Source of the DNA: JBKPCD01 sp046727175
GTDB taxonomy: Bacteria; Acidobacteriota; Vicinamibacteria; Vicinamibacterales; 2-12-FULL-66-21
Assembly: GCA_046727175.1 (NCBI GenBank)
Contig: JBKPCD010000121.1
Coordinates: 1 to 17,574, forward strand
Direction: 5' to 3'
Length of the DNA stretch: 17,574 bases
Positions 1 to 6,648 of this stretch are shown here, piece by piece. The notes beneath the pieces were generated by a model, which saw nothing but the letters and a program-made list of their open reading frames with translations, was not told where the DNA came from and searched no databases. Both the position numbers and the translations under genes were made by a program. Each line of letters opens with the position of its first letter. Position 1 is the first letter of the stretch.

Positions 1-417
1 ATCGAGTGGAGTCAACATCGGCTCGCCCGTGATGGGACCAGGGCTCGATGCACTCCATGCCAGAGGCATGGCGTCCAGTCGCACGTATTGAGGCGCGATC
101 ATCTCGGCGGAATACTGGTCGACCGACCAGCTTCTGCCGAACGGACCCCAGCGCTCGACCTGCACGTTGCTCAAGCCGAAAGCAGTCAGCCGCTCGGTCG
201 CCCATTTCGCGGCTTCCTCGAATTTCCGTGCCCCAGTCAGCCGGGGTCCATGCACATCCGTCAGGTTCCGAAGGTGGTTCATCACCTCGGACCGGGTGAA
301 CGCCTCGTTCTTGATGCGATCGATCACACCGAGGTCGACGGCTTCCTGGGAGTTCAGGACGGTCGTCGAGCAGATGACCGACGCCGTAAGGACCCGTGCC
401 AGCTTTGAGACGTACAT
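1..417 (-). CDS. M28-type secreted metallopeptidase, N-terminal part (cut by window edge)
   Basis: The frame stays open from the ATG at 417 to the window edge, giving 139 residues with no stop. The start is supported by GGAGG at 428-432, 10 nt upstream. Residues 1-25 look like a signal peptide (basic start, then a short hydrophobic stretch ending near NSQEA). After it come a helical segment and the motif HGPRLTGARKFEEAAKWA, followed by a WGPFGRSW segment. This arrangement is typical of the N-terminal region of acidobacterial M28/M20-like zinc aminopeptidases, where it precedes the protease-associated and catalytic domains. The zinc ligands lie outside the window, so catalytic competence cannot be judged. 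It is the last visible gene of a minus-strand group, 38 bp after the HXXEE gene. Export and peptidase function are inferred from the family resemblance. Confidence 0.8.
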   Translation of the reverse strand, partial: MYVSKLARVLTASVICSTTVLNSQEAVDLGVIDRIKNEAFTRSEVMNHLRNLTDVHGPRLTGARKFEEAAKWATERLTAFGLSNVQVERWGPFGRSWSVDQYSAEMIAPQYVRLDAMPLAWSASSPGPITGEPMLTPLD

Positions 418-455
418 ATCGGGAGAACCTCCGCAGAAGCGTACTATCGTTCGCC

Positions 456-914
456 TTACGAGGATGCCAGCGCCGTCAGAGTCACCAGCACGTGCGCGAG
501 AACACCAGCCGCCGCGCCGCGCCAGAAGAATGCGTGCTCGACCTGTCCCCACGCGCGGAGCAGGACGAGCTGTGCCAGGGGGATGTAGAGGACAACACCG
601 GTGATGACACCTGGCGAGTAGCTGGCGCTGACGATCGATCCGAGCAGATGCGCGATGCCATTCACCAGCTCGATTGTCGCGATGGCAATCGCGAGCCAAC
701 CGAACGAGTCGCGTTGGATCGCGGCGGCCGCAGCCGCAGTCATTACGACGAAGGCGATGGCATTGATTGTCAGGAACGCGTCGGCCGGTAAAGGGCGTCC
801 CGCGATGAATACGAACCACCGCGGGAAACCGCCGAACCATTCCTCAGCGACATGCGCCGCATAGGCTCCGACGAGCAGCCAGACGAGCGGCGGATCGCGA
901 TAATGCCACCGCAC
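456..914 (-). CDS. HXXEE domain integral membrane protein
   Basis: A 152-residue, very hydrophobic protein with four or five predicted membrane helices. The diagnostic HVAEE motif is at residues 21-25 in the first helix, and NGIAHLLGS at 85-93 matches the second conserved block of the HXXEE family, followed by a YSPG turn. Length and architecture fit the family, whose biochemical role is unknown; the conserved His and Glu residues suggest a metal-dependent or haem-like membrane activity, but this is only a guess. The start is GTG at 914, seven bases after the TAA of the upstream cupin gene, so the two are probably co-transcribed and translationally coupled. No good ribosome-binding site is visible, and the start could lie a few codons upstream. 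Confidence 0.8.
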   Translation of the reverse strand: MRWHYRDPPLVWLLVGAYAAHVAEEWFGGFPRWFVFIAGRPLPADAFLTINAIAFVVMTAAAAAAIQRDSFGWLAIAIATIELVNGIAHLLGSIVSASYSPGVITGVVLYIPLAQLVLLRAWGQVEHAFFWRGAAAGVLAHVLVTLTALASS

Positions 915-921
915 GAACGAG

Positions 922-1473
922 TTACTTGGCGGTCGTTTTTTTCCGCGGGTCGTCGCTCGGGTTCACGTACGTGATGGCGAACGGACCCGTCCCGTAGAGG
1001 TGAATCGTGGCTTCGGTCTTCGCCATCGCGTAATGGTGCATCTGCCGCGGCACTTTGCCGTAGCCACCGGCCGCGAGCGACTGCATGGAGGACTCGTCCA
1101 TCTTGTCACCCATGCCCACCATGAACGTGCCCGAGAGAACGACGACGTTCTCGTCGTTGGGATGCCAATGCGGCGGGACACGGTAGCCGGCTGGGAACTT
1201 GATCTGCACCGAGAAGGGCGCCGCCTTCGATGGATCGCCATCGACCACCGCGAGCTGAGCGCCGGGCGGCAGCGCGTCTGGCGCCGGTCCCCATTTCAGG
1301 TCGCCGGGTGCGAGCAGGACGTGTTTCGGTGCCGCCGAAGCAGCTTTCTTCGTCGCCGGCGGGCCGGCTTTTTTGGTCTCTCCAGGTTTCTGAGCAATGA
1401 CTGCGCGAGTCCCCAACGTGGCGGCCGCGATGATGATCACCATTCCGATACACACCTTCGACACGCTTTTCAC
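922..1473 (-). CDS. Secreted cupin-domain protein
   Basis: A 183-residue protein starting at GTG (1473), with AGGAGG at 1479-1484 five bases upstream. Residues 1-27 form a signal peptide ending near VIAQ, so the protein should be exported. A low-complexity Lys/Ala/Pro linker (about 30-50) leads into a single cupin barrel. Cupin motif 1 is PPHWHPNDENVVVLSG: H102, H104 and E108 are the expected metal ligands, and motif 2 supplies a His at about 146. The full ligand set suggests a metal-binding barrel. The family covers many small dioxygenases, isomerases and binding proteins; no substrate can be read from the sequence. It is the first gene of a group continuing into the HXXEE protein and the peptidase, probably read from a promoter at about 1543-1571. 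Confidence 0.85.
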   Translation of the reverse strand: MKSVSKVCIGMVIIIAAATLGTRAVIAQKPGETKKAGPPATKKAASAAPKHVLLAPGDLKWGPAPDALPPGAQLAVVDGDPSKAAPFSVQIKFPAGYRVPPHWHPNDENVVVLSGTFMVGMGDKMDESSMQSLAAGGYGKVPRQMHHYAMAKTEATIHLYGTGPFAITYVNPSDDPRKKTTAK

Positions 1474-1492
1474 GATGACCTCCTGTACTCGA

Positions 1493-1520
1493 GCCCTCCC
1501 GTTCAGGCAGTAAGGAGGGC
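1493..1520 (-). other. Hairpin in the leader of the cupin gene
   Basis: Perfect 7-bp arms (GCCCTCC at 1493-1499 and GGAGGGC at 1514-1520) enclose a 14-nt loop. The hairpin lies between the candidate promoter and the cupin ribosome-binding site at 1479-1484. It could influence translation, or it may be chance in GC-rich DNA. Confidence 0.25.
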
Positions 1521-1542
1521 GTCCGTGATATTTCGGAAGCCG

Positions 1543-1571
1543 AGCCTACTTGCGGAGTGGCTCGCAGTCAA
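1543..1571 (-). promoter_or_regulatory. Candidate promoter of the cupin-HXXEE-peptidase group
   Basis: On the minus strand, TTGACT (1566-1571) is separated by exactly 17 nt from TAGGCT (1543-1548). The -35 match is 5 of 6 and the -10 match is 3 of 6. It lies about 70 bp upstream of the cupin GTG, in the 222-bp gap after dedA. The rest of this gap (1474-1695) holds a hairpin and a 17-bp direct repeat but no gene I can support. Confidence 0.4.
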
Positions 1572-1577
1572 CCGATT

Positions 1578-1613
1578 GGGCTGTGGCGAGCGAGTCGGGC
1601 TGTGGCGAGCGAG
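1578..1613. repeat. Direct repeat, 17 bp, period 19
   Basis: GGGCTGTGGCGAGCGAG occurs at 1578-1594 and again, identical, at 1597-1613, separated by TC. It lies just upstream of the candidate promoter at 1543-1571, in the gap between the cupin and dedA genes. It could be a tandem protein-binding site or a simple duplication. Confidence 0.6.
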
Positions 1614-1695
1614 CAGCCGGTCCCCCACGCGCGCGCCACGATTCTGCCACGCCCAAAGCCAAAAGCCATGTTCCAAGCCTGATTCCCGAATCGGG

Positions 1696-2325
1696 CTAGT
1701 CACCCGAGTGATCACGAGTATCAGCCGGGGAAAGATCCCGCTGCGAACGGACGCGACGCATTACCCAGAACGCGTAGGCCACGACAGCGACGCTGATCGC
1801 GATGGCAAGAGCCGCAAGGTGAGCGCGGACAGCATCGAGCCACAGCTGCGCTCTCGTTTCTGTGAAATAGCCCAGGCCAAGGAACGTGAGCGACCAGGCA
1901 GCCGCGCCTGGATACGCGTACATGGAAAACGTGAGATAGCTCAGACGCGTCGAGCCCGCGCTGATGGCCGTCACGTGACGCACGCCCGGAATGAAGTAGC
2001 CGAACGCGAGCAGCCAACATCCGAATCGACGGAACCACGCTTGCGCGCGTGCGACCGCTGACGGGTGCGCGCGAGCGGCACGCTGGACGACCGCGGATCC
2101 CAGCGTGCGACCGAGGACGTAGCTGATCGTCATGCCGGCCGCCGCACCGGTGATTGCGGCGATCACGGTCGCTCTGCCGTCCAGCCGCTGCTGCCGGACG
2201 AGAAAGCCTGCGATCGTCAACAGGAGCTCGTCAGGAATCGGCAGACCGAAAATCCCGAACAGCTGAGCGAAGAACAGGACGTGCGGGCCGTCGCGTGTGA
2301 GCCACTCGATGAGGTGTCGTTCCAC
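1696..2325 (-). CDS. DedA family (VTT domain) membrane protein
   Basis: A 209-residue polytopic inner-membrane protein. GLPIPDELLL at residues 27-36 matches the conserved acidic re-entrant segment of DedA proteins, and FGYFIPGVRHVTAISAG (about 108-124) matches the conserved arginine-containing block of the VTT/SNARE-associated domain. Hydrophobic segments at about 50-75, 130-155 and 168-190 complete the usual topology. Family members act as lipid scramblases or undecaprenyl-phosphate flippases and support membrane potential and envelope integrity; which applies here is unknown. The start is GTG at 2325 with GGGGAG five bases upstream. It follows the ABC permease gene after 34 bp in the same direction, so it probably belongs to that operon. 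GATTCCCGAATCGGG immediately follows its stop codon. Confidence 0.88.
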   Translation of the reverse strand: MERHLIEWLTRDGPHVLFFAQLFGIFGLPIPDELLLTIAGFLVRQQRLDGRATVIAAITGAAAGMTISYVLGRTLGSAVVQRAARAHPSAVARAQAWFRRFGCWLLAFGYFIPGVRHVTAISAGSTRLSYLTFSMYAYPGAAAWSLTFLGLGYFTETRAQLWLDAVRAHLAALAIAISVAVVAYAFWVMRRVRSQRDLSPADTRDHSGD

Positions 2326-2359
2326 CGGATCTCCCCGGCTAGGCGGTTTTCAAACAAGA

Positions 2360-3412
2360 TCATTGCCACCTGAAAATCTTCAGCGCTACGACGAAACTCA
2401 CCGAGCCCCAGACCGCCAGCAGCGCCAACTCGGGCAGCAGCGAAACGAAGCCGCTTCCTTCCAGCATGACGCCGCGCAGCGCGTCGTTGAGCGCCGTCAG
2501 CGGCAGCGCCTGCACGAATGGCTGCATAGCCGCGGGGAAACGTTCGGTCGAGAAAAAGATGCCCGAAAAGATCCACATCGGCACCATGACGAGATTCATG
2601 AGCCCCGACACGCCTTCGATCGTGCGCGGTCGAGCCGCGGTCAACAGCCCAAGCCCGCTGAAGGCGAGCGCGCCGAGCAGCGAGATTCCGACGAGCAGGA
2701 TCACCGAGCCGCGTAACGGCACGCCGAGCAGGAAGTGCGCGAACAGGAGCAAAGCGCCGGCTTCGGGAATCAGGAACAGTAGTCGCGACGTCAACTGCGC
2801 TCCAAGGATGTGGCTCCGGCGTGCGGGTGCGGCGACGAGCCGTTTCAACAGATTTCCGTTGCGGGCGACGACGAGGGAGAAACCGATTCCCCACATGCCG
2901 GTTCCCATCAGGTTCATTCCGAGCAACCCGGGCACGAGGAAGTCCACGTAACGCGCGCCCGGCTCCGTCAACTCCGTGCGGCCTGGCGCGAAGGCATCGG
3001 TTCGCCCCGCGGAGCGCTGCAACGCCGCGTCCACGGCGAGTCGCGCTGCGCGACTCTCGGGCTGCGTGGGGTCGTATGCATAGGATGGCGGATCGTCGGC
3101 CGACACGACCAGAACGACATGCCCGCGCGCGAGCGCCAGATGCGCATCGGTCGCAGCAAGCTCGCGCAGTTTGAGATCCGCGTCCCGAGAGAGTGCCGCA
3201 AGTCTCGCTTGCGAGTGCGGCCCTGCGACGACTGCCACCGGCAAGGGTTCGGGCGGGCGACTGCGGAATGCGAGTCCGAGGATTGCCGCGAGAACGATCG
3301 GGAACACGAATACCCAGAACACGGCCTCGGGCTCGCGCGTCAGTTCCCGAATGCGCGCCAGCGTCAGTTCGATGAGCGGCGCGCGGACCGCGTAGGCTGC
3401 TGGTTCAGCCAT
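2360..3412 (-). CDS. ABC-2 type transporter permease
   Basis: A 350-residue permease. A cytoplasmic N-terminus leads into a first helix at about 32-50 (FWVFVFPIVLAAILGLAF). A large extracytoplasmic loop follows to about residue 165, then five further helices between about 165 and 345, including a GIFFSTERFPAAMQPF segment typical of ABC-2 exporters just before the last helix. It pairs with the ATPase encoded directly upstream. The start used is ATG (3412), which overlaps the ATPase stop in ATGGCTGA, with GGAGG 7 nt upstream; a GTG codon immediately before it is an alternative. The overlap implies translational coupling. The pair resembles exporters of drugs, lipids or polysaccharide components, but the substrate cannot be predicted. 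Confidence 0.9.
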   Translation of the reverse strand: MAEPAAYAVRAPLIELTLARIRELTREPEAVFWVFVFPIVLAAILGLAFRSRPPEPLPVAVVAGPHSQARLAALSRDADLKLRELAATDAHLALARGHVVLVVSADDPPSYAYDPTQPESRAARLAVDAALQRSAGRTDAFAPGRTELTEPGARYVDFLVPGLLGMNLMGTGMWGIGFSLVVARNGNLLKRLVAAPARRSHILGAQLTSRLLFLIPEAGALLLFAHFLLGVPLRGSVILLVGISLLGALAFSGLGLLTAARPRTIEGVSGLMNLVMVPMWIFSGIFFSTERFPAAMQPFVQALPLTALNDALRGVMLEGSGFVSLLPELALLAVWGSVSFVVALKIFRWQ

Positions 3413-4355
3413 CACGCAACCTCCGACCGGTGAGGGCCATGAAGACGTCCTCCAGCGTCGCGCTATGCGTGGTGAGGTGCGTCGGCTGCGCGCCCCGCTC
3501 GGCGAGGGCCGCGAGCAGCGCGGGCACGGCCCGGTGCACTTCGCGCACTCTGAGCCGCCAGTTGCCCGTGTCGCTCTCGACGCCTTCGACGCTCGGGAGC
3601 GCGCGCAACGTGCTTTCGGTGACAGCCGGCGCGGCCGAGTCCGCGACCGCGAATTCGACCACGTGCTCGGCGCCGAGCGACGCGATCAACTCGCGCGGCG
3701 TGCCGAGCGCGATCACTTTGCCGTGGTCCACGACCGCCACACGATCGCAGAGCTGAGCCGCCTCCTCCATGTAGTGGGTCGTCAGGAGAACCGTGCGCCC
3801 TCGTGCCTTGAAACCTTCGACGATCCCCCAGGTCTGGCGCCGCGACTGCGGGTCGAGACCTGTCGTCGGCTCATCGAGGAACAGGAGCTCCGGATCTCCG
3901 ACCAGCGCACACGCAAGCGATAGACGCTGCTTCTGCCCGCCCGACAGCGTGCGCACGTACGCCTCGGCCTTCTCTTCCAACGCGACGAGCGCGAGCACGG
4001 CGCTGACCGCTAAACCGCGCGGGTAGAAGCTGCGGAAAAGGCCGACGACTTCGCTCACCCGGAGCTTTTCCGGGAACTTGGTTTCCTGGAGTTGAATGCC
4101 CAATCGCGCGCGCAAGCGAAGACCGTCGCCACGCCAGCGATCGCCGAGCACCTCCACGTCTCCACTGTCGGGGACCCGCAGGCCCTCGAAGATCTCGACC
4201 GTCGTCGTCTTGCCCGCGCCGTTCGGACCGAGCATGCCGAAACACTCGCCGCGGCGCACCTTGAGATCGAGACCCGCCAGTGCCACGACGTCACCGTATC
4301 GCTTGCACAGGCCTTTGCACCAGACCGCACTGTCCGGAACGGATGCGTGATCCAC
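3405..4355 (-). CDS. ABC transporter ATP-binding protein (ABC-2 exporter type)
   Basis: A 316-residue nucleotide-binding subunit with every canonical motif: Walker A GPNGAGKT (43-50), Q-loop near residue 91, signature LSGGQ (138-142), Walker B LLFLDEP (158-164) with its catalytic Glu, D-loop GLD and H-loop His195. Residues from about 225 to 316 form the accessory C-terminal domain ending in LEDVFMALTGR, common in the CcmA/DrrA-like group (COG1131). The start is GTG at 4355 behind a run of Gs. No nearer upstream start is obvious, and the first internal Met lies within the ATPase fold. It is the first gene of the ATPase-permease-dedA group and diverges from the propeller gene at 4446. Confidence 0.93.
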   Translation of the reverse strand: MDHASVPDSAVWCKGLCKRYGDVVALAGLDLKVRRGECFGMLGPNGAGKTTTVEIFEGLRVPDSGDVEVLGDRWRGDGLRLRARLGIQLQETKFPEKLRVSEVVGLFRSFYPRGLAVSAVLALVALEEKAEAYVRTLSGGQKQRLSLACALVGDPELLFLDEPTTGLDPQSRRQTWGIVEGFKARGRTVLLTTHYMEEAAQLCDRVAVVDHGKVIALGTPRELIASLGAEHVVEFAVADSAAPAVTESTLRALPSVEGVESDTGNWRLRVREVHRAVPALLAALAERGAQPTHLTTHSATLEDVFMALTGRRLRDG

Positions 4356-4445
4356 AGCCCCCCAGTTTATGTGAGATCGGTTTTGGATTCCGCCGCCCGG
4401 GCGACAATCGGATTGCTGGCATGTAGCATGTAACGGGGCCGACAG
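4356..4445. promoter_or_regulatory. Divergent intergenic region
   Basis: This 90-bp gap separates two genes read outward, so it must carry promoters in both directions, but I find no convincing -35/-10 pair. It contains a tandem 7-bp repeat GCATGTA-GCATGTA (4419-4432) just ahead of the plus-strand gene; the second copy runs into a TAA, so neither ATG can serve as a start. Confidence 0.35.
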
Positions 4446-5330
4446 ATGGTGGCTATCCTCCTATCAGTCAGCGCGTGGATCGTCACGTCGAGCACGGCTG
4501 GAGCAACGCTTCAGGTGTCGCGCGCCGATACGGCGACGTGCCGCATGCTTGGAGAGCTCGTCCGTCTTCCCGATCTTCCGGAAGCAAGCGGAATCGCGGC
4601 GAGCCGCACGAGACCTGGCGTGCTGTGGGCGCACAACGACTCCGGCCCGCCGATTATCGTCGCACTCGATCAGCGTGGAGCGATCAAAAGCCGCGTACGG
4701 CTCGTAGGCGCGAACGTCGACGATTGGGAAGACATCGCGGTCGGTCCCTGTCCGCAGGGATCATGCGTGTACGTTGGCGACATCGGCGATAACAGAGGCC
4801 GCCGCCAGAAGATAACGATCTATCGCACTGTCGAACCGTCGCCGGATGCGACGGCGAGTCAGCCCGTCGAGGCGTTCCACGCAACGTATCCCGATGGGCC
4901 GCACGACGCCGAATCGCTGTTCGTCACTCCGAACGGGGAAGCGTTCATCGTCACTAAGGGTGATCCGGGTTCGATCGCGCTCTACCGATTTCCCCTTCGA
5001 CCCGGATTCGTCAAGCTCGAGCGCGTTGGTGCGCCGCTGGCTACGAAAGCAAGTGCGAAGGATCGCCCAACAGGCGCGGACAGTTCACCCGACGGCCAGT
5101 GGATCGCCGTGCGCACGTCATCCTGGCTCGTGTTCTACGCGGCCGCGGATCTTTTGTCCGGCCGGTGGCGCGAATCCTTCCGGTACGATCTCGAGAGCGT
5201 ACACGAGCCTCAAGGCGAAGGCGTGACCTTCGGCGACGACGGCACAATCTATCTCGTCGGCGAGAGCGGCGGTAAGGCTGGCGGCGGCACCTTCGTGCGT
5301 CTGGCGTGTGCGCTGGCCCCCGTCCGATGA
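4446..5330 (+). CDS. Secreted beta-propeller-like protein of unknown function
   Basis: A 294-residue protein with a likely signal peptide (residues 1-20, ending STAGA). The mature part has the rhythm of a propeller: LPDLPEASGIAASRTRPGVLWAHNDSG (42-68), then VDDWEDIAVGPCPQGSCVYVGDIGDN (91-116), a PDGPHDAESLFVTPNGEAFIVTK blade, and near the end EPQGEGVTFGDDGTIYLVGESG. The WEDIA, GDIGDN and EPQGEGV segments recall bacterial proteins annotated as esterase-like phytase or SdiA-regulated-like propellers, but I cannot assign an enzyme activity. Cysteines at about 102 and 107 could form a disulfide after export. No strong ribosome-binding site precedes the ATG; an upstream start is excluded by the close TAG and TAA codons. 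It converges on the Cache gene, 18 bp away. Confidence 0.78.
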   Translation: MVAILLSVSAWIVTSSTAGATLQVSRADTATCRMLGELVRLPDLPEASGIAASRTRPGVLWAHNDSGPPIIVALDQRGAIKSRVRLVGANVDDWEDIAVGPCPQGSCVYVGDIGDNRGRRQKITIYRTVEPSPDATASQPVEAFHATYPDGPHDAESLFVTPNGEAFIVTKGDPGSIALYRFPLRPGFVKLERVGAPLATKASAKDRPTGADSSPDGQWIAVRTSSWLVFYAAADLLSGRWRESFRYDLESVHEPQGEGVTFGDDGTIYLVGESGGKAGGGTFVRLACALAPVR

Positions 5331-5339
5331 CGGCCGGAC
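5322..5339. terminator. Weak hairpin between convergent genes
   Basis: GTCCG (5322-5326) pairs with CGGAC (5335-5339) across an 8-nt loop, spanning the plus-strand stop codon and the 18-bp gap before the convergent Cache gene. There is no T-run, so any terminator role is doubtful. Confidence 0.2.
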
Positions 5340-5348
5340 CCGGATCGT

Positions 5349-6497
5349 TCAGCCTCGCGCGTCGGACGTTTCGTCCATACTCGTCATTGGCGCATGCTCG
5401 ACAAGGTGCATGTCGACGGTCGGATCGATCGCCGGCGCCGCCAATCGCAGCGAAAGCCAGAGGGCAATAACGAGGACGGCGACCGCAGTCAGGGCAAAAA
5501 CGATGACCATGTACCACACCAGCGAGCGAAACGGCGCGAGGACCTCGTCCTGCTCGATTGAAAGGGCGACCAGCCAGTTGAGATTCGGGTACGTGCGTGG
5601 CAGCTGGCCGGGGGCAACGGCGACGATCCGAGTCGCACCGTTCTCCGGCCTGGCGGTGAACGTCATCCCGCCGGGGCTCTCCTTTCTGCGCTCGCGCTCG
5701 TAGAGCCGCTCTCCCATCAGGTCGGCCGCAAAGAACCGGTCTTTGGGGTTGTACGAGCGTCGGCTGAACACGATTGAGCCATCCGGCCTCACGAGCATCG
5801 CTTCGCCCGTTTTGCCGAATTCGAGCCCGGCAATTCCGGCGAGCATTTCACGGCTGTCCGCAACGATCTTCAAGACACCAGCCATTTCTTCGACTCCCGG
5901 CGCCGGGACGGGGACGACGATGTCGAACGCGTAGACGCCGGCGCTCTCGTCCCGCCGCACGTCCGTCACGATCACGCGGCCGTGGCCTTGATCGAAGGCC
6001 TGCGTCCACCAATCCTCATCGTTCTGCAGGTAGTCGGACGTGACGTTCGAGGCCGCGACCAGGCGACCGTAGCGATCCGTCACGAGCACTTCGCGATAGA
6101 CGGGATCCTGGCGGACGATGTCTGCGAGGAAGACCGAGGCGGGCACCTTCAGGATACCCGTCTGGGCGGAAGCCGCGGCACGATTCGCCTGCCACTGCTG
6201 ATCGAGCTTGAGCGCGGCTTCCTTGTCGTACTTGGCCGCGCTACCTTCGGCGGCAGCTCGACGGATCTCGGGAATACGGCCAAGGACGGCCGCGTCGAGG
6301 ATGCGCCGGAACACGTAGGCATCGACCGTCGCTGCCGTGTATTCCGCATCCTGTTCGAGGCGGGCGCCTTCCGTGTCGCCGAGCCGCGCCTGGCCAATAC
6401 TGATCACGACGGCCGCTCCAATGAGGAGCACGGGGATGGCAACAAAGAGCACGGAGGCGAGCACCCTCGTATTGAACGCCGCGCGCCGGGCTGGCAT
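5349..6497 (-). CDS. Membrane-anchored Cache-domain sensor without output domain
   Basis: A 382-residue protein. The start is ATG at 6497 with AGGAGG (6503-6508) five bases upstream; the frame is open further upstream, but that part carries the leader. Helix 1 is at about 12-34. Residues from about 40 to 325 form a double Cache (dCache_1-like) extracytoplasmic sensor, with the ligand-domain motif VTDRYGRLVAASNVTSDYLQ followed by DEDWW, then FDIVVPVP and GVLKIVAD. Helix 2 is at about 328-350. After it comes SLRLAAP, the usual first turn of a HAMP linker, but the protein stops 29 residues later with an acidic, unstructured tail: no HAMP, kinase, GGDEF or methyl-accepting domain. It may work with a separate partner, or be a truncated chemoreceptor or kinase. 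The convergent propeller gene begins 18 bp beyond the stop. Confidence 0.85.
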   Translation of the reverse strand: MPARRAAFNTRVLASVLFVAIPVLLIGAAVVISIGQARLGDTEGARLEQDAEYTAATVDAYVFRRILDAAVLGRIPEIRRAAAEGSAAKYDKEAALKLDQQWQANRAAASAQTGILKVPASVFLADIVRQDPVYREVLVTDRYGRLVAASNVTSDYLQNDEDWWTQAFDQGHGRVIVTDVRRDESAGVYAFDIVVPVPAPGVEEMAGVLKIVADSREMLAGIAGLEFGKTGEAMLVRPDGSIVFSRRSYNPKDRFFAADLMGERLYERERRKESPGGMTFTARPENGATRIVAVAPGQLPRTYPNLNWLVALSIEQDEVLAPFRSLVWYMVIVFALTAVAVLVIALWLSLRLAAPAIDPTVDMHLVEHAPMTSMDETSDARG

Positions 6498-6515
6498 GGT
6501 GACCTCCTGCGCTAT

Positions 6516-6531
6516 CAGGGGTCGGTCCCTG
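6516..6531 (-). other. Small hairpin in the leader of the Cache gene
   Basis: CAGGG (6516-6520) and CCCTG (6527-6531) flank a 6-nt loop, 7 bases upstream of the ribosome-binding site at 6503-6508. It could affect translation; it is short and may be chance. Confidence 0.25.
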
Positions 6532-6545
6532 GTTGACGCTGCCAA

Positions 6546-6575
6546 TAAATCTTGGAATTGCGCGTCCCGTGTCAA
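6546..6575 (-). promoter_or_regulatory. Candidate promoter of the Cache gene
   Basis: On the minus strand a perfect TTGACA (6570-6575) is followed 17-19 nt later by an AT-rich AGATTTAT block (6545-6552) in otherwise GC-rich sequence, about 50 bp upstream of the start codon. The -10 match is poor, but the placement is right and indicates transcription separate from the ADOP permease gene that ends at 6649. Confidence 0.5.
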
Positions 6576-6648
6576 GCACGACCGTGAGCGGGCGCCAACG
6601 TGGATTCCGGCCGGATTGGGATTTCTCGCGTGCTCGCTTCTAGATTGC

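Noticed and set aside
1503..1715. 70-codon minus-strand frame in the dedA-cupin gap
   Set aside because: It runs through the promoter region and the 17-bp repeat, overlaps the end of dedA, and shows no domain or ribosome-binding site.
1000..2061. 353-codon plus-strand frame across cupin, gap and dedA
   Set aside because: Arg-rich antisense shadow crossing three supported minus-strand features.
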